Shown here: positions 25,021-35,255 of the stretch, piece by piece | How positions within the stretch are numbered: position 1 is the first letter of the stretch | How the letters are laid out: each line of letters starts with the position of its first letter | Source: Adiantum capillus-veneris | Taxonomy: Eukaryota; Streptophyta; Polypodiopsida; Polypodiales; Pteridaceae | Length of the DNA stretch: 62,000 nt | Direction: 5' to 3' | NCBI GenBank assembly: GCA_014529385.2 | Contig: CM043967.1 | Coordinates: 9,127,501 to 9,189,500 of the forward strand | Made by a program: the position numbers and the translations under genes | Notes under the pieces: generated by a model | Database searches by the model: none | What the model was told of the DNA's origin: nothing | The model's input: the letters and a program-made list of their open reading frames with translations, nothing else

Positions 25021-25059
25021 ATTATTCCCCCCTTAAGAAGAGTTTTCATCCTTGAAAAC

Positions 25060-25790
25060 AAAAGTGGGAAACTTCTTCTTAAGCACACTAAAGTTTTCCC
25101 AAGTGGCACCTTCCTCCGGTCAGTCTTTCCACTTGATTGAGGCTTGTTGACGTACATGATGACGCGTACGCAATTCATGATAATCGAGAACACGTTCAGG
25201 TTCATGCGGTAAGGTAGGAGGTTCAATGAAATCTACCAAAATCTGTTGGTCAATGACATTGTCGTCCCCATGTAACCGCTTACGTAAACGGCTTACATGA
25301 AACACCGGATGAATACAAGAATGTGAAGGTAGCAATAATTTGTAGGCACGATCACCTACTCGCTTGAGTATTTTGAAAGGCCCACAATATCGGGGACATA
25401 ATTTAGGTGTTGGCCCAATTTTCAGACTTTCTGAATGTTCTGGCACACGTAAAAATACATCCTCCCCTTCTTCGAAGATAACTTACCGACGTTTCTCATC
25501 AGCGTACTTCTTATACCGATCTTGTGCTTGTTGGACATTCTGACGAGCAAGTTTCAGCATATCCATGTGGTCTTGGAGAAAATCCTTAACCTATTGGAGT
25601 ATTTTGGTTGCCAACCCGATCATAATTGGTGACCTAGGTTGAAACCCATACATGAGCATGAAAGGACTAAAGCCCGTTGTGACATGCTTAGCACTATTGT
25701 AGGCAAACTCGAGAATAGGTAAGTATTCTTCCCAGTCTGATTGTTTGAAGAATCTCGGCCCACCTGGCTTTTCGACCCTTCAAATCCTTT
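25060..25790 (-). pseudogene. Integrase C-terminal part and chromodomain
   Basis: On the minus strand, from about 25,770, the translation reads the end of an integrase core (LPILEFAYNSAKHVTTGFSP, then FMLMYG). It continues as the frame 25,446-25,120 with the integrase C-terminal module (PRYCGPFKILKRVGDRAYKL, then IHPVFHVSRLRK). The end carries chromodomain hallmarks: EPERVLDYHELRTR, IKWKD, and past a stop EEGATWENFSVLKKKFPTF. Known chromodomains guide gypsy integration to heterochromatin. A stop interrupts before 25,446, and another falls inside the chromodomain. The catalytic integrase core is absent. Confidence 0.8.
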
Positions 25791-25802
25791 TGTTGTGTAA
25801 AT

Positions 25803-26958
25803 TTACCATTTGATGCTTCCATGATCAAACACAATCTCAAATTGAGCACCATACAGATAATGCTGCCATGTTTTTAAGGTAGACACTATTGCATAGAGTT
25901 TGCGTTCATAAGCAGAGTACTTTTGCTGAGCTGCATCAAGCTTCTTGCTTTCAAATGCAATCGGACGTCCGTCTTGTAAACAGGACTGCTCCAATAGCAC
26001 AGTCACTGGCATCTGTTTCCAAAACGAATGGTTTCAAAGGATCTACAATAGCCAGTATAGGAGCTGTAGCTAATGCATCCTTGAGAGTTTCAAAACTGTG
26101 TTGTTGAGCGGATCCCCACTGAAAAGCTTTGCGTTTGCCTTTTAGTTGATCCATCATGGGGATAGCAATATTAGCATAGTTTTTAATGAACCTTCGGTAA
26201 AAACCTGCAAATCCCAAAAAATTATGTAACTCTTCCAAATTTTTAGGAGAAGGCCATTCCGGATGGTATCCACTTTGGATTGATCCATATATGGCTAGCC
26301 AATTAGCTGAAATAACATGCCCTAAATAGTGAATTTCGTCTTTTAGAAAATCACACTTAGATTCCTTGGCATATAATTTGTTTGTGCGTAACAACTCAAA
26401 CACCTGCCTAAGATGTTGTAAGTGTTCTTCTTCAGAAGCATTGTAGACTAGTATGTCATCGAGGAAAACAATGACAATTTTGCCCAAATATGGCTTCAAG
26501 ACACTATCCATAAGTGTCATGAATGTTGCGGGTGCATTGGTTAACCCAAAGGGCATCACCAAGAACTCGTAGTGTCCAAACCATGTGCGGAATGCAGTTT
26601 TGGGTATATCGGCAAGTCGAATACGGACTTGGTGATATCCTGACCGCAAGTTTATTTTCATAAAAATGCGAGCATAAGTGAGTTTGTCAAACAACTCATC
26701 TACTCTGGGCAATGGGTATTTGTTCTTAATCATAACTGCATTTAAGCCACGGTAGTCTACGCACATGCGTATACTTCCGTCTTTTTTCTTCACTAATAGG
26801 ATAGGTGAAGCCCATGGTGAAGAACTAGGTTGTATAAACCCTCTGCTAAGGTAGTCAGCAAGCTGATGTTCCACCTCAGCAGCTTCCGAATAACTCATAT
26901 GGTAGGGCGGTTTACTAACAGGTTTACAGCCTGCAGCTACGTCGATGCTATGTTGCAC
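25803..26958 (-). pseudogene. Gypsy reverse transcriptase and start of RNase H
   Basis: The frame 26,958-25,951 is a gypsy reverse transcriptase. It has RMCVDYRGLNAVMIKNKYPL near residues 64-83, YHQVRIRLADIPKTAF near 108-123, LVMPFGLTNAPATF near 133-146 and the catalytic VFLDDILVY at 164-172. The motif-A aspartate (normally ...DL.SGYHQ) is asparagine at residue 103 (KINLRSGYHQ), which should abolish polymerase activity. The RNase H starts in the same frame (ETDASDCAIGAVL) but continues in another (GRPIAFESKKLDAAQQKYS) at 26,012-25,803, so there is a frameshift near 25,985. RNase H is cut off after FDHGSIKW by the internal deletion. Confidence 0.88.
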
Positions 26959-27166
26959 TGATCATGTCGGCGGTAATCCTGGTGGCAAATCATTAGAAAA
27001 AACATCTTGAAATTCCTTTAATAATTTCTGTAACTGAATAGCAATGTTTGCTTGTTTAGAATTAGCCATTGGTGGAAAAGATGAGAGAGAAGCATGCGGC
27101 ATTGAGGAATGTTCAACAGATTCAATGTTAATAAGAAAATGAGACAATAACACAAGAAAACCTGAT

Positions 27167-27571
27167 CTATTTCATTATCAGAACGAGCTGCATAAGCTCA
27201 ACGGTACAAATCAGTGGTGATGAAGGTATATCTTTTTCTCCTAACAACAACACATGTGCGCCATGGGATTCAAACATCAAGCTATCGTGCTCATAGCTAC
27301 GCTTCAGTGATGGTCCTAGGCTATGCAACCACTCCCTACCAAGAACCACATCTGCCCTTTCCATGTTCATAACCTGAAAATCCCAGCATGTGGAGTACCC
27401 TTGTACTTCCAACGGAATAGCTCGGCATTGAGTGTCCCACATTTCGGTATCATGTCCATTCATTGCTACCTTGTAGCGGTGGGTACTCGGAGTTTGAGGC
27501 AATTTGAGTTTTTTTACCAATCCGTAATTGATGAAATTGTGAGTAGCACCGTCATCTACCAAGATGCGCAC
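27167..27571 (-). pseudogene. Gypsy retropepsin-like protease
   Basis: This 134-residue frame starts RILVDDGATHNFINYGLVKK. That is the position of the aspartic protease active site, with D-D-G-A-T where D-S/T-G-A-T is usual. LGREWLHSLGP near residue 75 is the typical downstream segment of gypsy proteases. It sits between gag and reverse transcriptase, as expected. The short frame 27,153-26,962 (PPMANSKQANIAIQLQ, then EFQDVFSNDLPPGLPP) is the protease-RT linker. Confidence 0.8.
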
Positions 27572-27630
27572 CTTGTGCCCTGTAGATATCCGTGCATACG
27601 TACTAACTCATGTGGTCCAAAGGTTGGTTG

Positions 27631-28284
27631 TCACATGGAAGCTGTGAGACAGCATTCATGCACCACCTCGGTGTGTGTTACTTCCACTGTAGAGAATCGT
27701 GAGGAAGACTCAAGAGGCAGAAGTTGCACCGTATGCACTGCTTTCTCCTTGCCCTGAGCAGCAGATTTTCCCTTGGGACAATCCTTTTTGCCATGACCTC
27801 TTCCTAAACATTGAAAACATAATTTTTCTTTCTTGGCTTTATCAAAGTCCTCAGGAGAGAGAGGACCCCTGGACCCCTTGGGTTTTTCAGATGCATCCGA
27901 ATTGGCAACTATAAATTTCCTTTTATTGTGCCCATACTGAGTGCGTGTATTACCATGTATATTAGCAGGCACATGACTATTATGTGTTTTCTTTTCATCT
28001 GGATCATCATGAATATGTGCTTTCACTATGGCTTCCTCAAGTGTTTTAGGGTCTTGGGTCTTGACATACTTCTTAAGCTCTGGTGTCAGACTTTGTATGA
28101 ACCCTCGTACTTGTTGAAAGGTATCTAAGCCTTCCAATTTGAGGATAACATCCCAATAGTGAGAGATATATTCAAGCAGTGATGGGTATTGGCGCATGGA
28201 ACATGTATCCCAAGCCGTCCAATTCCAATCTGCCTCATTTGTATGCAAAAATTCTTTGTTAAACATAGCTATATGGAATTTCAC
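27631..28284 (-). pseudogene. Gypsy gag with CCHC zinc knuckle
   Basis: A 217-residue frame with the retrotransposon-gag pattern: WDTCSMRQYPSLLEYISHYW, then LEGLDTFQQVRGFIQSLTPE. Near residue 160 comes one CCHC knuckle (CFQCLGRGHGKKDC). Gag forms the particle and packages RNA. The N-terminal part of gag is not open, so this is a partial copy. About 650 bp of GC-richer leader separates it from the primer site. Confidence 0.8.
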
Positions 28285-28924
28285 AAGTCCTTGATAGCCG
28301 AATCAATTAGACTTGAAAGCATTAATTGATTTTACCAATTAATTGTACTTTGAACTCCTGTCGGAATGGTTTTCTTTAAATCTCTGAGTTTCTGTCGGTA
28401 ACGCGCAGAGAATTTAGCTCGAGGTTATGCCGGCCTCGTCGATGGTATGCCGCACCTCTCTGGGCCTTGCCGAATCCGCACGTGGAGGAAGGGGGTGGGG
28501 TACTCCACTGTGGGTACCGCCCCTTAGTGTTGAAATTTGGGTGTGGCCACCACTAACCCCCAAGGAGGTTGGGCGCCCGTATAGTGGGAAAAAAGCTTCA
28601 CACAACGGATATGGCTGCTCAGAGCAGCACGTGAGTAGGCAAAAACGCCATGGCCACCACTGTGGTGAGGTAGGGGCTCTGGCCCCAGTGATGTAAAATA
28701 CTCCCCCGCCCGGCGCGCAGCCGTAGAGCCCGCGAATGGCGTTTTTGACGCAAGTCCGCCTCGACGGCTCCCCCTTGCAAGGGGGGTTGCCCACGGACTG
28801 CTTGCCTTGTCCTCCTCCTCACAGGAGAGGTGTTCCACGACTTGGTGACCCCGACATGCAACTTGCTTAGCAAAGTTGTGTGGCTCCCCTCCTCCACGGC
28901 TGTGCCTTTCCAAAAAAAGAACCA

Positions 28925-28939
28925 AGCTCTTGATACCAA
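28925..28939 (-). other. tRNA-Met primer binding site of the chromovirus-type element
   Basis: Minus strand reads TGGTATCAAGAGC immediately inside the 5' LTR. It differs from the standard TGGTATCAGAGC by one inserted A. Confidence 0.8.
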
Positions 28940-29092
28940 TGTTAGACAAGGGGAACTAGAACCTAGGAGTCCACCACCCAACCACCCACTATATAGCATA
29001 GCCCCTGGCCATTTGCCCTAGTTGGACTCCCTTTCCACATTGCTTAGCCCGGCCCTTCCCTTGTCTAGTCCGGCCTTGCCGGTGTCCTAACA
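28940..29092 (-). mobile_element. 5' LTR of the chromovirus-type element (153 bp)
   Basis: Minus strand begins TGTTAGGACACCGGC and ends CCCCTTGTCTAACA (TG...CA with extended TGTTAG/CTAACA ends). It is unusually short for a gypsy LTR. Confidence 0.9.
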
Positions 29093-29097
29093 AACTT
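29093..29097. other. Target-site duplication AACTT (right)
   Basis: Identical to 24,905-24,909. Confidence 0.9.
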
Positions 29098-29290
29098 ATC
29101 CCTAAATACATAGGGGGGTAACTTGACATTCTGCAGTCGTATGAACATATTACTTATTCTCAAGGGGTTAATTACCTTGACACTTTTGAGTACATGCCCT
29201 TGAATGGTGGTTCTCCTCTCGAGCGAGATGTGAGGTTCACTGAGTGCTTCGTCCCCGCCTAATGCTTATGAGCACTATATCTGATCCCTA

Positions 29291-29311
29291 CTCTCTCTCT
29301 CTCTCTCTCTC

Positions 29312-29350
<39 letters not shown>
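29291..29350 (+). repeat. (CT)n followed by a 38-nt C tract
   Basis: CT repeats at 29,291-29,312 run directly into thirty-eight C residues at 29,313-29,350. Confidence 0.92.
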
Positions 29351-29352
<2 letters not shown>

Positions 29353-30481
29353 GCCACCACCATAGACTCATGCATGTATAATTGGTGAATGGCTCTCCCT
29401 GCTCACTTGAATTCTAGGGCGATTCTGGAAGCAAAGCTTGTGGGTGTTGTTTTTTGAAATTGATTGGAGGAGCCTCTACTTAAAGGTGAGGGATGCTCTT
29501 TCCCCTCACTTAGCCTTGCTTTGCGTTTATGTGTGTCGTGGAAAGAAAGTTTGAGGGCTATTGCACTACAAGTCTGTGTGTGTGTTGGATTACCGAGCTT
29601 CTCCTACACTAAGGCCTTGCACTATGGAGTTGGTTGAGCAAAGCACCACTTCTTAGGTTGGTGCCGAACCATTTGCTGCAACCGGAATCTGGTTTTTTTC
29701 TGTAGTAACTGATTGTTTTAAAAGGTTTTTTGACTATGGCGTTTGATTAACATTACTGAGGATTAAACATGCGTTACTTTGGCAATTTACTTCATATAAA
29801 TTGGTTGTCACTGATTTTTGATTGAAAGTTTTTGCTAAACCAAGCTTTGCTCACTTCAACTTCTTCATAAAAGATATTACCAAGAGATTGATTGAGCAAT
29901 GTAAGCTCCTTCTCTTTGGTTCCATGTAGCAAAAAAATTCAGAGGTTTTCTCAAAATATATATGTATATATAGTTCTAGGTTATGTTGAACATCTACTGG
30001 ATCGGAAGGCTTAGCTGATATGGTGCTATTGTATCTATTTTGGTTGGATTGTTCAAGATTTTCTAATCTTCATTCCTTTTTGACAATCGAGATCAGTTTT
30101 TGAGTGCTTAGCATGTAATTTGTTTTAAATTACCTCGCAAAAAAAGGCAATTATGATCTAAAAATAATGAAGCGATTCATCTTCAAAGCTTACATAATCA
30201 ACTCAAATTCTAGTCTTAGCATCTTGTATTGATAGACAATCAATCTTCTTATGAAAAACTACAAATTTTTATACCTTTGGAGAAATTTAAGCTCACCACC
30301 AAGGGTATTTTGGAAATTTTGGAATTTTGAAGGGCATTTTGGGAATTTATGACAAAATATTGGGGGTATTTTGGGAATTTCACCCCTCTATCCGCCGTCC
30401 GGACTCCGGATGCAAGGGCCGACTGCCACGCCACGATTCGAAGGAGCTGACGCCCTGAGAGAGAGAGAGACAGGATCCGCA
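29351..30481. other. Upstream region of the reductase gene; nothing else recognised
   Basis: AT-rich, non-coding. A repeated GGGTATTTTGG(A/G)AATTT word occurs three times at about 30,303-30,380. A short GAGAGAGAGAGA run sits at 30,458-30,469, about a dozen bases before the start codon of the next gene. Confidence 0.5.
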
Positions 30482-30955
30482 ATGAAGGACGCGGGCGAGT
30501 TAGTGGTAGTGGTGGGCGGCTCTGGGTATCTGGGGTTGCACCTGCTACAATCCTTGGCCTCCCATGATTATCGCTTGGCCTTCACTTACTTCTCTCACTC
30601 TCCTTCTCCTGCCCTCTGCGCCGCCCTCCCCAACGCTCGAGCGTTCCCTGTGGACTTACGATCCGGAGATGGCTTTCACTCCATCTCCCACCAAATGGGC
30701 CCCGTGAGTTTGTTTTCTTTTTCACAGTGTGCGTAAAGGAAATTAAGAGATCTCCTGAGAAGTAGATCTGAATCGTAGATTGCTTGCCGTAGCCACGAGC
30801 GGTGATAAACTGTGCGGCTATTTCTAATCCTCGTGAATGCGAGCTGGATCCTGAGACTGCGAGAGCCATTAATGTGCCTCACGCTCTGCTCAGCTGGCTT
30901 TCTTCATTGGCCGGAACGGACCACCCTCTGCTCATTCATCTCTCCACGGACCAAG
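30482..30955 (+). CDS. RmlD / MAT2B-like NAD(P)-binding reductase, exons 1 and 2 only
   Basis: Exon 1 (30,482-30,703, 74 codons) opens MKDAGELVVVVGGSGYLGLH, with the GGSGYLG loop that binds NAD(P) in a Rossmann fold. It ends SHQMGP at a GTGAGT donor, phase 0. Exon 2 (30,793-30,955) begins after an AG acceptor at 30,791-30,792. It reads PRAVINCAAISNPRECELD, later ARAINVPHALL and LLIHLSTDQ, and ends at a GTGAGC donor, phase 1. NCAA, the E..P..A..N spacing and the STD motif are those of dTDP-4-dehydrorhamnose reductase-like proteins, including the eukaryotic MAT2B family. Typical members are about 290-330 residues, so roughly 130 are present here. The next exon should start with a residue completing the split glycine/valine codon and VYDG-like sequence; none was found. 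Either intron 2 is very large or the gene is truncated. Confidence 0.75.
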
Positions 30956-31133
30956 GTGAGCAGCTTCCGTTTTTGTTTAACTTCTCTTTTGAAATACAGT
31001 CAAGTGAGTTTTGACATTGTTTAAGAGTGCGCATAATTTTGACAACTGCTCAATCCACAAAACGTCTGACAATGTAGGCATGGGATGCGTGATCATGCGT
31101 CTAACTGACAAACTTGCCAAGAGATGCAGAGTT

Positions 31134-31134
<1 letters not shown>

Positions 31135-31176
<42 letters not shown>

Positions 31177-31295
31177 TAAATCTATCCAACGAAACTTGAA
31201 AGCAACTTCTCGTCACACACACAGAGCACGCGCGTGCACACACACACACACACACACACAGAAGAAGGAGAAGGAGATTTTTTATTGTCGTAGGA

Positions 31296-31349
<54 letters not shown>
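31135..31349. repeat. GA, CA and GA microsatellites
   Basis: Three runs: GA at 31,135-31,173, CA at about 31,235-31,260 and GA at 31,299-31,349. They lie in what would be intron 2 of the reductase gene. Confidence 0.93.
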
Positions 31350-31353
<4 letters not shown>

Positions 31354-31379
31354 CATGGCATGACGGAGATTTGAGCCTA

Positions 31380-31856
31380 GATGTATTGGCCCCAAAGATT
31401 GGTGCACCTTCCGGTATTTCTTTATTATTGCTTCATAAAGGTAGAACTCTGCGAGGGTCCAACACTCTCCCGAGACTCTGTGTCCAGATGCTCTTTGAAG
31501 AGTGGCCCTCTTGGCACTTATAAACGTACAAGGGATGCCCAAAAGCAAAGCCCCAAAAGCTCTCAAGTAAACGTACTTGATCATCCCAAAGGCACTTGCT
31601 CTCTAAAGCTTGCGAAAATCTGTGTTCTATAGCCAGTGCAAAACCGTACAAGAGTGCCATGTGGCAGTGATCACATTTTTCGAAAATCAGCCCAACCTTA
31701 CCCTTGTTAGTGATATGCTCTATATCCCTCCTTTGTTGCTGCTCTCCTCTTTGCTCAATCTCTGGGTGGAAGAACATTGTGATTTATCTCCAGTCTATGA
31801 GCCCCTCTCTCTCAGAGTAGCCTTGCTCGATGTCGTTGAATGTCCCGTAGGTAGGC
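31380..31856 (-). mobile_element. LTR remnant, minus orientation, with post-polyA motif
   Basis: Opens with the reverse complement of the motif shared by many LTRs here (31,385-31,425: TTGGCCCCAAAGATTGG, then GGTATTTCTTTATTATT). The sequence behind it has a TATAA-like word near 31,518. It is cut on the right by the solo LTR at 31,857. No partner LTR was identified. Confidence 0.5.
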
Positions 31857-33287
31857 TGTCACCAACGTGTGACTACTATCTATCCTTTTTGTTGATTTCT
31901 TTCTTATTATCTATTTACTTTCACTTTTTGGAAACACCCCTCGGGAAATCTAACTGCCCTGCATTGCATAGCTAGTGTGGAACTGTCCAGAGGGAGTCCA
32001 GGCCTGAGGGCAAGAGAGCACTAAGGTTGGACAAAGACTATGGTTAGCCAAAGTGCATTTCAGTTCTGGATGTGGCCGCAGTACAAAGAGGGTCAGATGA
32101 TCTAGAAAGATACAATGGCAACATCTCCTAAAATTTAGGGAACTGCTATTTTGGGACCTGAAAATGTGTTGGCGTCATTACCTCCGGAATGACAAAGGGA
32201 ACATTTTCTTACTCTGTCGTGAAGTCAACCGGGCAACCGGTTGGGAGATTTTTAGGCGGCAACCCCGAAACGGGAAAATGCTTGTAAATGTGCCAAGTGG
32301 CACCTTCTGGTGCACTTTCCTCATGCAACAAGAAGTGGCGCTGAATTTGAAGGAGAGAGAGCCTCATTTTCAGATTTTGTCACAGGTTAAGAGCTATGGA
32401 GTGCTTGCTTTCCCTCTTATGCACAGTGCGGTGCCGGGAGTGATGCCCTGCACGCTACGCACTGCCCTCTCTCTCCCCTTTGGCAGTATGTTATGCCCCA
32501 CTAGTGGGCTCTTCATTTGACCAATGTACAGTTGTGTGGGTTCATGCACGATTGCCGAGGCAAGAGCCTCTTGCACAGGTACTGGATTAGCTAGCGGCTA
32601 ATCCCCGTAGGTACAGGTGATTCGGAGAGGTTTCACGCTCGAAATCTCGTCCGATTCAAAGGGCAAGTAGCCCTACAGGTGCGGGAGCTCGAGGACTTGC
32701 TACGGATGCGACCGGCACGCGAAACGGAGCCCGAAACAGTAAATTACAGCCTGCTGTGTATTTTTGCAGGTTTAGGGTTTTGGCCCTAAACGGACCCTAA
32801 TACCCCTAGGAGGTTCGGGGACGCAAGGGGACCGCTGTATAGGCGATCTGACGCATTTTCAGGGCTGAAAACAGAGAATTCAGCGTGCTGTAGATTCTCG
32901 CCAAGTTTTGCAAAGTGCTCGTATGCGTCGGGAAAGTCATTCAATGCGTTGGAATATTGACTGTGAAGGGTCCTAGTACAGTTACGCTGTCAAAATCGGG
33001 CCGGAACAGTTGAAATTCAGCCAAGTGTGTGCGGGGCAGCTTGTAGGGATCCACAACGTTTATTCCCTCTTTTGAACAATAAAGAAATACCGAAAGGGGC
33101 GCCTGAGTTAGGGGCCAATTTGGTGTCGGTCTACTCATACAGGTGCAATCTAGCAGCCTGTATCCCTCTCCCCTTTGTTGTGTCTTGAAAGTACAGGTAA
33201 AGTGGACGACAAATTAAATGGGTGAAAGCTAAATCAAGGTTTGAAGTAAAGTCTACCGCCCTTTTTTGATTGAACAAGCCGGTTTCA
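31857..33287 (+). mobile_element. Solo LTR, plus orientation (1,431 bp)
   Basis: Begins TGTCACCAACGTGTGAC and ends CCGGTTTCA. It matches the 5' LTR at 56,342-57,820 throughout and the minus-strand solo LTR at 45,605-47,072. The flanks are TAGGC (left) and TAGAC (right), a 5-bp target duplication with one mismatch. Neither gag nor a primer site follows. It contains the post-polyA motif at 33,077-33,119. Solo LTRs arise by recombination between the two LTRs of one element. Confidence 0.8.
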
Positions 33288-33299
33288 TAGACTCCAAGA

Positions 33300-33769
33300 C
33301 ATCTTTGATTGTGGTATCTCATAACTCTAGATAGAGGCCCAAAACCCTTTTTAAAGAGGTAGTGAAAGTCGCCTCGTATCTCATAGTATGCCGTACAATG
33401 GCTTCAGACTTCTGCTGTAGACAATACGGTCGAATCTCTTTTGGCAATCCACAACAAAACCGCTCAATCTGGTTCTTTAAAGTGATCCTTTGAATCGAGG
33501 ATACTAGCAATTAGATATCCCAAAACCTCTGGCAATAGTCATCCAAAGTGTCTTTCTTATTCATTCTCAGATGATGCCAAGCCGTGATGACATCTTTTTT
33601 CCTTTATCCAGGTAGAAGTGAAAACTCTCTTGGATTTTATCGATTGCTTAAGTGCTTCTTTGTGCAGCCTGTAATGGTTTCCGGATTTTACGTTGACATG
33701 TTGACGTGGCACCTGTATGGATTTCCACATTTTACGTCGACTGTTTACGTGGCAGATACGGATTTCCAC
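33300..33769 (-). pseudogene. Gypsy gag fragment
   Basis: On the minus strand the frame 33,510-33,319 reads NQIERFCCGLPKEIRPYCLQ. It corresponds to EQIEKYCFGLPKGLRKYC in the gag of the element at 57,878, so this is the C-terminal part of a related gypsy gag. More gag-like sequence lies at about 33,570-33,770. It is in opposite orientation to the solo LTR on its left and cut on the right by the element at 33,799. Confidence 0.6.
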
Positions 33770-33793
33770 AGTTTGCGCTGACAGCTTTTGGGC

Positions 33794-33798
33794 AAGAT
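33794..33798. other. Target-site duplication AAGAT (left)
   Basis: AAGAT directly left of the LTR element at 33,799-37,070. Identical to 37,071-37,075. Confidence 0.92.
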
Positions 33799-34242
33799 TG
33801 TCACGATTGTGACTACGTTAACAGCAATACATCTACTCCTAGTTGCAGATACGCGAAGTGCCATGCCAAGGAGGACCCCTGTGCTTGGATGGTCACACCC
33901 CTTCGCCCAAGAGACGTGCCTCTTCGCCAAAAGCCACACTCCTTCGATGACTGGTCACACCACTTCGCTCTACGGGTGCGACTCTTCACCTAATGGTTGC
34001 AGCTCTTCGTCGAAAAGATGTGTCTTTACGTCTAAAGTCATGTCTCTTCACCATGAGACGTGTCTTTTCATTTGTGTCTCTTCGTCTCCTATATAAGGAG
34101 CCTATTGTACTCGGTTTAAAACAAGTCATTCAATCAATCAAACACAGAGTCTTCTGAGTCTTTCTAAATTCAGTTCAAGTTTCTTTAGTTTTAATCATGA
34201 GTTTAAGTACTTAATTAAGGATTAGTACCCAGAATCCTCACA
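33799..34242 (+). mobile_element. 5' LTR of the non-autonomous element
   Basis: Begins TGTCACGATTGTGACTACG and ends CCTCACA. A TATATAAGG promoter-like word lies at about 34,091. A run of related CTTCGCC.../GTCACACC words fills the U3 part. It is very similar to the 3' LTR, with a small number of substitutions. Confidence 0.92.
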
Positions 34243-34243
34243 G

Positions 34244-34255
34244 TGGTATCAGAGC
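34244..34255 (+). other. tRNA-Met primer binding site
   Basis: TGGTATCAGAGC, one base after the 5' LTR. Confidence 0.92.
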
Positions 34256-35255
34256 AAATTTTTTTCCGAGACCCGAAGGTTGTGAGCCTCTCACCCTCGC
34301 CGCTACCCTCTCCCCCTCTTCCCGGAGTTGCATGGAAGCAGAAGAAAGGTGGTACACGCACACATACGCGAGCATGAGGTAACAAGTATCTTTTTGTTTC
34401 ACGTATATAAATATAAAAAAACAGAAGCGAGATGTGTGCGTGTGCGCGGCGTACCCTGAGAACCTTGCGCACCCCTTTCCCAGGGAGCCCCTTTGCGCAA
34501 CTTTCAAATCGCTGAAACGTTAGAGGTGCTGGCTGAAATTTTGCGCTGGCTGATTGCTGGGCTGAATTGACCGTTCGTTCTGGCACCCCTTCCTCCAGTT
34601 CGCACCCCTTCCAAAGGATTGCACCCCTCCCCTCCCCATGCGCTGGGCTGAATTGCTAAAACGCTGGCTGGAAACGCTTGACTAAACACACGCTGATTAG
34701 CTGAATTGCACGCTGGCTGCCCTTGGAAAACGATGCGCTGGCTGCTGATAACGCTACGCTTCATTCAATTTACTGGAGTTGTTTTTACGTCAGCAAATAA
34801 GCAGCACACAGTTTTTTTTACCCATAACCAAACCTTTAATTCCTTCCCTTGGCTGACCAACCCCAAATTATTAATAAATAAAAAAACCCCTCATGTGAAC
34901 TCACTTGAGACATTAAATTTCCCCAATTCTCTTACGTGAGGCCTAATGACACACAACAAGCAGTGTTTAGATTTTGCGCACCCTATCTTGCAAAGTACCC
35001 TCAACAGCATTGGCTCTGTGTGCACTTTTTGCGTGTGGGACTCTTCGCCATCATGGCCGACGGAGAATTCAATGTACCTGTCTAATATCTTCCGTACGTA
35101 GACGAGATTTCCATAGCAGTCTTGCCGGCGTACCCTCTCCCGGCACCCAAAATAATCGTCATTCTCGATACTCCTAAGCCGAAACCCGTTCCAGACGCAG
35201 TTTCCGCTCCCGAAGTATCAGTTCTTAAGCTTATTCGACGAAAAAGTTACTTTCG

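Larger units (their letters stand above)
24910..29092 (-). mobile_element. Ty3/gypsy chromovirus-type LTR retrotransposon, internally deleted
   Basis: A complete insertion on the minus strand, bounded by a perfect AACTT duplication. The 5' LTR is 28,940-29,092 and the 3' LTR 24,910 to about 25,020. A primer site (TGGTATCAAGAGC, one extra A compared with the usual form) lies just inside the 5' LTR, and a polypurine tract (AAGGGGGGAATAAT on the minus strand) just inside the 3' LTR. Domains in order are gag with zinc knuckle, protease, reverse transcriptase, start of RNase H, end of the integrase core, integrase C-terminus and chromodomain. The segment from the end of RNase H through the integrase HHCC and D,D,E core is missing near 25,790. 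Frameshifts and a lost reverse transcriptase aspartate make it inactive. Confidence 0.9.

Noticed and set aside
28414-28999. Overlapping 126-141-codon frames in the GC-rich leader of the gypsy element
   Set aside because: Open on several frames of both strands because of base composition; located in the untranslated leader next to the primer site.
32164-32520. 118-codon frame, with a near-copy at 56,695-57,051
   Set aside because: Conserved only because both lie inside copies of the same LTR; no domain, and the copy at 45.6-47.1 kb does not keep it.
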